Assembly (NCBI GenBank): GCA_036898215.1
Contig: CM072555.1
Coordinates: 3,365,523-3,429,522 of the forward strand
DNA: 64,000 nt
Direction of reading: 5' to 3'
DNA from: Platycarya strobilacea
Taxonomy: Eukaryota; Streptophyta; Magnoliopsida; Fagales; Juglandaceae
Each line of letters begins with the position of its first letter. The first letter of the stretch is position 1. A model generated the notes under the pieces. That model did not search any database. It saw only the letters and a program-made list of their open reading frames with translations, and had not been told where the DNA came from. A program made the position numbers and the translations under genes. Of the stretch, positions 47,700 through 57,639 are shown piece by piece.

Positions 47700-48140
47700 C
47701 TCAAAGTAGTATGAATGGCGAGAAAGACGGTTTGTAATACACATCATGAATAAGGAATCGTCTTTCTCACAGCGAGGAAAAAGGCTATGCAATCAAGTTC
47801 TTGGGCCTCGAGTGCGGCCGTTAAACACGCTTCTCCTTCCTTGCTACGCCCGTCCTCCCCCGAGAAGAAAGAGTTTCTCACTCTTAATGAGTTGTATACA
47901 AATGGAGTAAGGGATGCCATTACTCTTTCTAAAAGCCATTTTTTTCCTTCTGATTTTCCATCTTTTGTTTTGAGTTCAACGAAGTCCCTTGGGTTTATGA
48001 TATCGTTTGTAGCCATCGCTGCAATATGGTATAGCATCTTACTACAGTTTGGCACCCTCGTCCGTAGACAAACTCTATTAAGAACTCACTTGAGTGTCAT
48101 AATCAAACCCCGAAGGGTTAAAACCAACGTCTTCAAGTGA
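47700..48140. other. GC-richer patch, possibly organelle-derived
   Basis: It differs in composition from the AT-rich flanks and has overlapping open frames on both strands (plus 47787-48140, minus 47744-48055). These lack splice signals and known domains. Strings such as GCGGCCGTTAAACACGC and CTACGCCCGTCCTCC are reminiscent of plant mitochondrial intergenic DNA. It could be a nuclear insertion of mitochondrial DNA, or an unrecognised intron-less gene of about 117 residues with a hydrophobic segment (FMISFVAIAAIWYSILLQ). Confidence 0.3.
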
Positions 48141-48684
48141 GCTGGATAACTACCTTCTTGTCGCCGAAACGCATAGTTGCTTTCCCCCCTCATTACTGTA
48201 CATATATACCATCAAAAATGGTATGTATGCATGCATGTTTGAAAACATGAATGCTAATTAGTTTGTCTTCAATCTCCAGGAAATCATTATATCATAATGA
48301 TATATATATATATATACACACATTTAAATTAAAATAAATAATTATTAGGCACCGATAGATCAAACATATTCAAGCTTATAAAGGTCGAAATATGATCTAC
48401 TCATGATCGATCAGTAGTACTACATAGTATGCGCATGTGTATTATTAGGATTTTCAAGAGCTAGCTATCTACATGCTGCTACCATTCAACATGTAAGTAT
48501 TCCACGCCTAGCTAGTACTATATATTGCACTTACTATATACAGGCCGTGAAAGGGGAAACTTTTTTTCAAAACTATTGAAAAATGTTGGTGCATGACATA
48601 TAATATTTTTCTTGAACATAACATTATACCATGGTAACAATGATCATTTTGTTATATAACTAAAAATATAATAAACTACCAAAT

Positions 48685-48823
48685 TAATACAACAAAAATG
48701 AACATTTATGATAAACTATTTACGACGAGAATGACTATTTGCAATGAATTAGACTTATATTAGCAGAGCATAATCATTTTCACAATAAATAATTTGTCAC
48801 AAATAAGTACTTTTATTATAGTG
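48685..48823. mobile_element. Degenerate CACTA-type MITE, 139 bp
   Basis: Ends ATACAACAAAAATGAAC and CTTTTATTATAGTG. The core with CTATTTACGACGAGAATGAC and ATAATTTGTCACAAATAAG resembles the MITE at 50001-50143, with many substitutions. Confidence 0.4.
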
Positions 48824-49100
48824 TATAATAAAATTCATTAAGTGCTCATCAATTGTTCTAAACATGGAGGAAATGTTTTATTATGATCAAATTGCTTCAT
48901 GGACACGGTCATAGGACACATGTGTAATCATCTATGATTAATTACCTTTTGAAAATAATCTGTAAGCATAGAGACTCATGTATAGAATGGAAGGGCAAAT
49001 ATTAGAAGTTTTTCACTTAATCCATGAAGAAAATCCATATACCACATAGTGTCATGGATCCATACATCTACATGATAGGAAAGTGCCATGAAACTTATAT

Positions 49101-49163
49101 CGTCGGTCGTTTCCTTATAGTCGTCGGTCATTTCCTTATAGTCGTCGGTCATTTCCTTATTAA
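49101..49163 (+). repeat. Tandem repeat, 21-bp unit, three copies
   Basis: Units start with CGTCGGTC at 49101, 49122 and 49143 and continue (A/G)TTTCCTTAT. The first unit differs by one base. No protein or regulatory role is visible. Confidence 0.85.
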
Positions 49164-50000
49164 ATATATATTTTTTCTTCTTATATGGGGTTTTTAAATG
49201 TTGTTGACATAGAATTTGTCCTTGAACATGACATTAATGTATCATGGTAGGAATCATGATCTTGTTATATAACCAAAACAATAAACTAAGCTTGCGTACT
49301 CGTTTATCCAAACGTACATCACGGAATTAGATTTTACCATGATCGACTTACGTCATATAGATGTGGTTGTATAGGACATGTGTTTGATAATCTTCTTGGT
49401 GGGCAATTAAGTTTTGAAATGAAAATTATTTTTGCAACAAGTTTTTCAAACTCTCACGGTGAAGTAGTTGATAGGTATTTGTCAAGAAGACTCTCTAGAA
49501 GCAATGAGGAACCCTAAACCAATATGCATTCATCATTGGCATGCTACTTGTCAAGCACTTCAAAATGAATGATGGACTCCTATTTTATCTAGTATTGTTA
49601 CGTATTTCCCGGCCGATGTGCATGCTCTTACCATAATGCAATAATTAATTAAGAAACTTTTATAATTTGTAGAGTTAAATATATAACTTGTTGGAGTAGC
49701 AATGATCCAAGAAAGCTATATTGAGAGAGAAGGATCACGAGGGCATGGAGAGATAAATTTTGATCTAAAAGGATCACACAAAAGAATCAAAAGAGTAGTT
49801 GTGCATGAAAAGGAAAGACTAAGTACTAAGTAATTAGCTTAAGATTACGTGTTCTATTCAAAAACAAAAGAAAACAGAAAAGATTTATGTGTTGTTTTTC
49901 TAGTCTTTGTAATAACATGCAGTTGTTCTTCGATCTAGTCTTTGCATGAGTTGTTCAAATTATTCGATCTAGTTTGATCTGTAATATTAATAGATAATGG

Positions 50001-50143
50001 CACTACAAGAAAATTTGGTAATAGTGATCACCAAATATTTGCGATGAAAATAACTGTTAGCGACAAAAACAGACTACTAACAACTAAAATGAACTATTTG
50101 CAACTAATAAATGGTCGCAAATAAATAATTTTCTTATAACGTG
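50001..50143. mobile_element. CACTA-type MITE, 143 bp
   Basis: It starts CACTACAAGAAAATTTGG and ends ATAATTTTCTTATAACGTG, its inverse with changes. The core ACTAAAATGAACTATTTGC and AACTAATAAATGGTCGC is shared with the NAC intron copy. This is the best preserved terminus of the family in the window. Confidence 0.7.
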
Positions 50144-51841
50144 GAGATAAATTATAGATCTGGATCACAGTTAGATGGCTAGGTTGCATGAGGACTGCAA
50201 CAACTAATAAATTCATGCGTCTGATTAAGCAAGTAATTATCAAGTTGGTTTATATATATCTAATTGGTCCATGCATGCACATATGATTTTTTTTCTTCTA
50301 ATCTACGCATTCATATATATATATATATGATATTTGTAGGTCTCTCTGCATTTCGTGTTTAGATTTGCTCAGATATGTTAGGACGTTAGAGGTACCATAT
50401 TTATATGGATCGGACTTTGTACTTTCACAGCTCATTTTTACTAGTCTTCCAAGTTTCAACCGACTATTACTGCACGACTAGATCTAGAATCATTGTCTAA
50501 TATTAGGGTACATATATATACATATTACTTCTCTGGCCGGGTGCATGCAAATAACTGATCATGTATATAAAGGGTCATGTCGGCTTATATAAATTATATT
50601 TAAACAATAATTTTATTCAATTTCTTTTTCTCTTATTTTTCAAAATTCAATCAAACATATGATCACTCAAAATATTTTATTACTATTCACAATTATTCTG
50701 AGATATTTTTAGTATCCAAACAAGTTCTAAGTTTCTAACTATATGATCAAGATCTTCGTATAATTTATGATGTCAGCCTAAAATGGATGAGAAATAAACT
50801 TATAAATTGAGTTATACAACATTTCTTAGTAATCATTTAATGTTGTTTGAAAAACTGATCATGTTGGCAATAATAAATGTTATAAAATTTAAGTCTTTCT
50901 CCTCTAGCATTTAGGAGATTGATCTAATTTAATTTACTCCACTACTCCCTAGCAATATTTCAACCCTCTTTTATATCACAATCTCTTGGCATAGCTTAGT
51001 TTTGTATAATTATGTTGCTCCAGAGTATTTGTGACGTCGGGGATATGATCATAAGAATAGGATATACAACCTAACATATTTTTTTCAATAATCATAATAA
51101 CAATAGTCTGAATTGAAGAAATTATGATATTAATATGATATGCACAAGAAACTGAATTTAAATATCAGACAGTTTGCTCCATTCGGCTATGTTACGTTGA
51201 ATTTATCCTTGCTCCTAGAAATTTGTATGTTTTTGTTGTCAATAACATTTTCCATCCACTATAATGCTAGAGTTTAAAGCCCGATAGCAACTAGCAGATA
51301 ATGGTATACAAAAAGCCCATAAACTTCCTGGGCTCAAGTATAAAACAGGCCCATACTAAAACAGGCTCATGTAAATCTCTTTCTCTCGCTTGACTCATCT
51401 AGACATTTCTTATCCTAGAATCCGTAGGGAAGTGTTTCCGCTTGACGTCTAAGAGTGCTATTATTAGATTATTTAAAATTATTATTTTTTAAATATAAAT
51501 TTATATATTTATTAAAAAAATTAATTATATTTAATCAAAAATAAAATAATAATAATAATAATAATAATACTTTTTATAAATAATAAAATTAAAATTTTAT
51601 TCAACATTAATCAAATTTAACAAAATTTTTAATTTTACTATTATTTTTAAAAACAAAAAATATTTTTGTTTTCTTTTTTTCCAAATTCTTCTTTATATTT
51701 AATTAAATATAATCATTTTTTATATATGTATAAAATTATATTTTTTAAAATTTAATTTTTCACAATTCAATTAAAATTCTCAAAACGCTAATTGGAATTT
51801 TGTTTTTCTTTTTTACTTTTTTTTTTTCTCACTTTCTTAAA

Positions 51842-52087
51842 TTAGGTCACCACCGACGTAGCGTTCCCCTTTCCTCCCCTCCCTCTCCCCTGCCCCGCGA
51901 GACATCCCCTCCCCTCCCCTCTCCGACCTCGTCTCCGTTGCCGACCTTCATCTCCGACAACCAGCTCCTCGCACTGCTGCTTCATCTGTGCCAGCTCCGA
52001 GCTCAGAATCTGGTTCTCGCCGGATCTCGTCTCCATCTCCGACCGTCTCCCCTCCCCTCACCCAGTTCGGCTTCTTCAAAGCACTCG
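51842..52087 (+). other. GC-rich exon-like segment ending in a splice donor
   Basis: CT- and CCTCC-rich, ending AAAGCACTCG|GTAAGGG. On the plus strand it resembles a 5'-UTR exon and could be the first exon of the methyltransferase gene 5.5 kb downstream, whose coding exon begins with an unpaired acceptor at 57630. Read on the minus strand, part of it resembles a heat shock factor coil (51963-52036). These two readings are hard to reconcile. Both are hypotheses. Confidence 0.35.
51963..52036 (-). pseudogene. Fragment resembling the oligomerisation coil of a class B heat shock factor
   Basis: The minus-strand frame reads METRSG then ENQILSSELAQMKQQCEEL, close to the HR-A coiled-coil segment of plant HsfB1-type factors as I know that family. 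After VVGDEG it passes into low-complexity Arg/Gly-rich sequence and loses the resemblance. No DNA-binding domain is nearby. A captured or duplicated fragment is likely; chance similarity of a short coil cannot be excluded. Confidence 0.35.
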
Positions 52088-52586
52088 GTAAGGGTTTTTT
52101 CGGGTAAATCTACAGTTCTTTTCGGGTCATTGTTTTCGAAACAATTTTTCTTTGTTTCTGGAATTTGTTTGTGGCTCAGACTCATCGTTCAGTTTTATTG
52201 TACACTAATGAGGTGATATTCTGAGCACCAAGTGCTTGAAAGAATGCCACAACAGTTTCTTCGTTGCATATTAAAGGTTCTAATGATCCACGCCACATCT
52301 ACTAAGAAAAATAAATAAATTTTGATCATGGTGCTTTGATTGTGCTATTTAACTGTTTGCAGATATGTCTGTATGTTGGATGGGAAATCCTGAGATGGGA
52401 AATGTTTAAAAGATCTGAAAAAAATAAGATCATTTGTTTTCTAGTCGGTAAGGCTTTATGCTTTGGGAAATGCGAGCTCTATGACCATTTTGTTCAAACA
52501 GATGGGAGCTATGCACAAAAGGTTACCACTCAGAGATGGTGCTATGAAGAATATGATGAAAATGTTTTATCACTTGGCACAAGCTG
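52088..52586 (+). other. Non-coding spacer, possibly intron
   Basis: T-rich after the donor at 52088. The frame at 52336-52587 has no known domain. It is the left target flank of the antisense LINE. Confidence 0.4.
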
Positions 52587-52596
52587 AAAGACTCTT

Positions 52597-54012
52597 TTTT
52601 TTTTTATAAGTAAACACTTTATTGATAGAAATAGGCAAAGTCCAAGTACACAAGATGGTATACAAAAGACGAGGCCTATCTAGGTCGTAGGTGGATTGGA
52701 CAATACAAAGAAATCATGAAAGTTAAGACCATTAAAATCTATAGCTAGAGTCCAGAACAATAAAGTGCGATAAAAGTGAGAGATAAGCTCCTCTGGTATT
52801 TGTTCTTTATCTTCAAAGGTTCTATTGTTGCGCTCTTGCCAAATACACCACATAATGCAGATAAGGACCATCTTCTACACTGATTTGATGGGAGTAGCAC
52901 CTCCAAGAGATATCTAACTAGCCAATAGCCCAATCACTAAGGTCGACATTACCCAATTCAAGCGAACACGGCCGAAGACATCATCCCACAAGTGTTTAGC
53001 TACTACGCAGTGTAGCAAGAGGTGATTCATAGATTCTCCTAAATTCTTGCACATGCAACACCATAATGATTTTGCGCTTTCTCAAGTTATCAATGGTCAA
53101 GATCTTGTCCAGTGCAGCTCCAAGTGAAGAAAATGACTTTTTTTTTGCTCCAAATTTTTCTCCAAGGAAAGTGTCTATTCGTTGAACGTGTTAGTGCTTT
53201 ATAAAAGGATTGAACCGAAAAGTTACCCTTGCTCGACGGTGTCCACCAAAGTTTATCAGCTCTCCTTCCTCTTGGCATAGTAGAATAAATGTAATTAAAA
53301 AAAATTCTAAAAACTGTCCATTTCCCAATCTTGCACTGCTCTATTGAAGGTGATATTCCATTAAACTTGGTCGCCCGATCGAATCAAGAGATATGCCACC
53401 AAAGCTTCTTGGTCACTAGATATGCCACCAACGGCAGGAAAAGTGTCTTGTAGAGCTTCCTCCCCACACCAAGTGTCCTTCCAAAATTTAATCCGAGATC
53501 CGTCACCCAATACCAGTTTGGTATAACCGGTGAAACCCCCCCATCCTTGTCTAATATGTTTCCACAACCCCACTCTGTGGGCCCCATGCACCTCTCTAGT
53601 ACTCTAGCCATAGGCCTCCATGTTTACTCTCTACTACCAATTTCCATAGCGCATCAGGTTTCAAATTATACCTCCATAACCATTTATCAAGAAGAGCCTG
53701 ATTGAAGGTTCCATTATTTTTTAAGCCCAAACCACCTGAAGATATTGGTTTGCACATCTTGTCCCATTTGATTAAGTGAAACTTGAATTCGTCCCTCATC
53801 CCACTACATAGGAAGTCCCGATAAAGTTTTTCAATCCTTTTTGTCACAGCTGCAGGAATGGGAAATAAAAACAAATAATAAGTGGGGAGATTGGAGAGGG
53901 TACTTTTGATCAAGGTCACCCGGCCACCTTTGGATGAATACAATCTCTTCCAACCTGTTAACCTTCTTTCAATCTTCCCGATGACTGTATCCCAGATTGA
54001 AGCAGCCGCTAA
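52597..54012 (-). mobile_element. 5'-truncated L1-type LINE on the minus strand
   Basis: Direct repeats AAAGACTCTT flank it (52587-52596 and 54013-54022). Read on the minus strand: the end of the reverse transcriptase with KGGRVTLIKSTLSNLPTYYL (about 53930), WDKMCKPISSGGLGLKN, then GDGSRIKFWKDTWCGEE, and a zf-RVT part with KGNFSVQSFYKAL and MWCIWQERNNRTFED near 52830. The 3' tail contains ATACCATCTTGTGTACTTGG and AATAAAG before an A run (the T run at 52597-52609 on plus). Frameshifts separate the pieces. The family is close to the elements at 8240 and 16719 and shares its tail with the fragment at 54637. Confidence 0.85.
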
Positions 54013-54022
54013 AAGACTCTTA

Positions 54023-54614
54023 GGTGGTTGGGTTTAGACATTAGGGTTTTTGAGTATCCATGACTTAAATTTGGTGCGGTAAATGTTACAAGGACCAGAT
54101 ATTGTGTCTATCTTCCCTAGAAACCTAGTCCTTGGATTTTCCTAAGATTCTAGGAGACCATATTTGATAATAATAAAAAATATATATATATTTTGTTTCC
54201 TCTCTAACTTGTGCTGTTTTTTGATTCGACATTGCAGAAGTGTGGTTTTAGTTTTACCGATGGAAAAACATACGATCCTGCTTGTATTTCTTTTTTTAGG
54301 AAATGGTTTTGGGGCCGTGACTCTGCCTGTAATAATGAATACCTTTTGCAGCTCACATGCCACATCTGAGGCTCCTCTATGGGGATCTGACCGATGATGA
54401 GAAGTGTATTTTTTTTTTCAAAGTACAACTATATGATCAAACACCAAAAAAAAAAAAAATCTTAACAGAAAGACCATTTTTTTCCAAGTCCAGGAGAGAT
54501 TTTATTTCTCAGAAAAATGATCCTGTAAGAGAAATATTAACCAAATGCAACCATAAAAGATAATAATCAGATGTTCCAACCCAGAAAAGATTTGGCATTT
54601 TATTTCGTTTAAAA
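54023..54614. other. Non-coding spacer, nothing recognised
   Basis: AT-rich sequence between two LINE insertions. Overlapping short frames on both strands (54142-54563) have no domain. Confidence 0.4.
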
Positions 54615-54636
54615 TGTTGAAAGCAAAGGCGAAAAA

Positions 54637-54732
54637 AAAAATTTTGAAAGAAAAGCTTTGCCATTGTATACCATCTTGTGTACTTGGGCTTTGCCTATTC
54701 TATCAATAAATTTGTTTACTTATAAAAAAAAT
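54637..54732 (+). mobile_element. Extremely 5'-truncated LINE, 96 bp, with 22-bp target duplication
   Basis: The insert carries only the last bases of a LINE 3' UTR (ATACCATCTTGTGTACTTGG, then TATCAATAAATTTGTTTACT and a short A tail). It is flanked by an exact 22-base direct repeat (54615-54636 and 54733-54754) beginning TGTTGAAAGC and ending GGCGAAAAA. The sequence between the left repeat and the LINE part is a short A/T filler, as often seen at LINE 5' junctions. The same tail occurs in inverse orientation at 52610-52680. Confidence 0.85.
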
Positions 54733-54952
54733 TGTTGAAAGCAAAGGCGAAAAACTATTGAAAAAACTTTTTCCTAGGGTTTTTTTGGGGTTCTGTTGGA
54801 TATTATTGATCATTCTAAGCAACCCCATATTCAATACTAAAACCCCTATGCTTTCAGTAAAGGAACGAAACAAAAGGGAGGCGCAAGATCTGTCCTGGTC
54901 TCGCAATAATTGAAGCTAGAAGAGGAAAGGAACTATAAGAAAAGAGAGGAGA

Positions 54953-54965
54953 GGGGGGGGGGGGG
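54953..54965 (+). repeat. Poly-G tract (13 G)
   Basis: Thirteen G after GAGAGGAGA, bordering the CFL1-like fragment. It may be a homopolymer expansion or an assembly artefact. Confidence 0.75.
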
Positions 54966-54983
54966 TTATCATTTATAACAGAC

Positions 54984-55220
54984 CTTTAAATCGAGGCATT
55001 GTTCCCAGTGGTAAGGGAGGGACATATGGGAGTTGAGCTCTAAGGAGGTGTCAGAGTTAGGGAGATGATTATCCGGCATCTCATCTGAGCTTGAAGACAA
55101 CCCTCCTACTCCTAAACCTGCAGGGGTAGTCACGTGGGGCAGGGGAGATGGAAGGGAGGGGAGGGAAGGGGACACTGCATTGGGGGTGACCTGGTTTAAG
55201 CAAGTGAGAGAGAGAGAGGG
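54984..55220 (-). pseudogene. Fragment of a CFL1-like (WW-domain) gene
   Basis: The minus-strand frame ends in EMPDNHLPNSDTSLELNS then HMSLPYHWEQCLDLK, the start of the WW domain of plant CURLY FLAG LEAF1-type proteins as I know that family, where it continues with TGEIYYINW. Here a splice donor (AAG|GTCTGT, 54984/54983) follows at that point, but the next exon is not found within 3 kb on the minus strand. There is no ATG at the 5' end: the frame begins in Ser/Pro-rich low-complexity text. It is a truncated or captured fragment rather than a working gene. Confidence 0.55.
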
Positions 55221-55792
55221 GAAAAAAAAAAGATAAGTCAAATGCCAAGTGTCCTTTACACTTAAGCAGGAACGCTAAACGGGTTCCCTAGCATTTCCCA
55301 AATTTGTATCTCCTAGTCTTAGGGCAAATTCCGACTCCGTTGAAGGGCTTGAGTCGTTATCTGTCAAGCTCTGTTGGGTATTGTTGAGCGCCTTCCCATC
55401 TCTTTCTTTATCTCTAGGCCTTCATATTTTTGCAACTCTATCCTGGTGCTTGTAATTCAGATTCTGCCTTACCTGAGAAATTCATGGCCATTGTGGGCTA
55501 CACTCACTGGTTTGTAATAGGTTAGGTCTGTGTGCCTGTGTATATTTCTGTTCTACTTCCCTGTTTCTTGTTTTTGTTAGGAGAAATACTAGTCTTATGA
55601 ATTCATGAATTCACAATATATTCTCCGCTACTCGTTTTGCTTTGTCTAGATTCATGCGAATTAAAATGCTTTCCCTAGTGTTAGGCGTAACTCCCATCAA
55701 CCGACTTTACGTTATGGACATGCTCATGTTAAAGGGATGTTAGGATGGACTTCATTATATTGTTAAATTGGAACCTAGCATATTTCCTTTAT

Positions 55793-55930
55793 GGGAAATG
55801 CTATTCTTCCCGATTTTGGGATCTTTATGGGATCCCGTTTTCTTTTTTTTTTTTTTTAGTTTTTTTACATGATTTTTATTTAGTGTTTTTAAAGGGATCC
55901 CAAAAGCAGGACCTGTAGCAACGTCCTTCC
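55793..55930. repeat. Short fold-back element, 138 bp
   Basis: The left arm GGGAAATGCTATTCTTCCCG and ATTTTGGGATC pair imperfectly with the right arm (inverse: GGAAGGACGTTGCTACAGG then TTTTGGGATCC). The left end resembles that of the 270-bp element at 4116. It lies within the presumed 5'-UTR intron of the methyltransferase gene. Confidence 0.5.
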
Positions 55931-56144
55931 TTTACATCTCCATTCTTTATTTTTTTGATAAGTTCTTTTACTTCTCCATTATTGCTAGGATATATACTGT
56001 TTGGGTTTCTTGTTGTACAATGTTGAAGTTCAAATTAGTTGGCCGTGTTCTTGTTTTTCTTACAGTTGCTGTCATATCATTCTGTATTTTTGTTTGAAGG
56101 TACCTTTTAGGGGGGATTTTTAGCTAAGCAATGATAATTTTTTT

Positions 56145-56310
56145 ATTAGCACTGGGCGTCCAGAACAACATCCCGACTAATCCCGGGGGTGCACAGGCTT
56201 TCGGTAAGGAGTTTTTCGCAAGTACACCTCAGGTAATTCAAGGAAAAAATCTCCTACTCCGATGACCCCTAGAGATTGTTTACTTCGACTAGCCTTATAC
56301 CCCTATAATC
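56145..56310 (-). repeat. SINE (tRNA-derived type), 5'-truncated, minus strand
   Basis: The reverse complement runs GTAAACAATCTCTAGGGGTC, TTGAATTACCTGAGGTGTAC, AACTCCTTACCGAAAGCCTG, TGCACCCCCGGGATTAGTCG, then CGCCCAGTGCTAATAAAAAAA. This is the body and A-tail of a common plant SINE as I know it. The A/B-box head is missing or diverged beyond 56310. It belongs to a different subfamily from the SINE at 23372. Confidence 0.65.
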
Positions 56311-57338
56311 TTTCCAAATACTGCAACACATTAATTTATTTATCCATGCTCTGTATAGCAACGTTCTAGTCCTGAGGCATCTGAACCTCTGCCTAAATTG
56401 GTTGGGTCACCTCCATTGAAAGAATCTTAGGTTCTATCCAGAATGTTCATTACATTAACTTGGCCTACTTGACCCAAGAAATTTTGGATTTAGCTTGTCT
56501 TTGTTGCTGTTGGGTACTTGTTCCCAATTCATATATTTGGTTAAGTGGTTTTGTGGAGTCCATAAAGCTCGTCTTCATGGGTGGTGATTGTCAATCCAAA
56601 TGTTGATCTTTGAATTGTGTTTTTAAGATTACTTTATTCAGTACATCAATTTAAGCTGCAGTCGCTAGGTCAATAAAAGCGAACCATCTTAGAAGATAAT
56701 TCCAAGGAAATGACTTGCATTTTCTGTAAACATGAAAAATGAATGTTGTCCCTATTTTTGTCGGTATGGTAATTAGATCACCTTGTTGAATGTGGTAGCT
56801 ACTTATAAAGGCAAGAGGTTTTATCGTTCACATATGAGAGGAAGGTTGTGTAGTACAGGCTGTCAATGTTTCATGGACTTCTTAGGGTAGGGAATGGTGA
56901 TCCCTACTAGTGTTGGTATTGGAAGAGGCTCTGCTTCCCTGCAACCCATTAACTTGACAGACAACAATGATTATATGGCCAAATACGTGATTGTGTCTTT
57001 CTAATTTGTCACATTTCATCCCTCTATGTGAAAATTGAAATGGATGATCAAGATTTGGATAAATCTACGATGTATGAGTAGCCCTGAATTCCGGCAGATC
57101 TGAATCCCACTACACCAACCATTTGAAGGTTTATGTGAAAAGCTTGGGTGATGTTAAACTTCTTATTTTATTCTGTCTTAATGCATTTGTAACTGATTTC
57201 CACTCTCAAGCTGTTAGTCATTTGGTCCCTAATTTCCCGCGGGGACAACCTGATTGGAATTATTACGGTTAATCTGATGCACCGTCTTTTCTTACATTTT
57301 TTTGCTTCTTTTTTGTTTAGAATCTATATGATAGTGGG

Positions 57339-57459
57339 TAGGGGTGTTCATCCGGGTTCCGGATTTAAAACTTTCTTCAATCTTTTTGGGAAAAAAAATT
57401 AAAATATTAAGAAATATATTAAAATTTCAAACTGTACCCGGCCCGGATGAACAGGCCTA
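57339..57459. mobile_element. hAT MITE, 121 bp, with perfect 8-bp target duplication
   Basis: Flanked by ATAGTGGG on both sides (57331-57338 and 57460-57467). The left terminus TAGGGGTGTTCATCCGGG pairs with the inverse of the right terminus TAGGCCTGTTCATCCGGG (16 of 18 positions). The interior is only about 80 AT-rich bases. Its intact duplication and terminal repeats suggest a relatively recent insertion. It sits 180 bp upstream of the methyltransferase coding exon, inside its presumed intron. Confidence 0.9.
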
Positions 57460-57639
57460 ATAGTGGGTACCTTATATGCACATACTTGTCGAAAAGGGTA
57501 GCTTTATGCTCAACATATGGCCTCTGAATACAACTTAACATGAGAATTAGGAAAAGAACATTATTTGATATTGCATTTTGGCGTCCCGTTTTATGAAAAT
57601 CTTACTTGCTACTATTGTACAGCTTTGCAGAAGAAAGCC

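Larger units (their letters stand above)
48141..51790. other. Intergenic AT-rich DNA
   Basis: No coding exon recognised. Apart from the listed MITEs and the 21-bp tandem repeat it contains TA microsatellites (48299-48316, 50311-50326) and an (AAT) run near 51547-51570. Confidence 0.5.

Noticed and set aside
49101..49163. CRISPR-like short repeat array
   Set aside because: Only three directly adjacent 21-bp units with no spacers, in a plant nuclear context.
57565..57639. N-terminal extension of the methyltransferase
   Set aside because: The upstream in-frame stretch crosses a strong splice acceptor at 57630 and is unlike the conserved N-terminus, which starts at the ATG at 57640.
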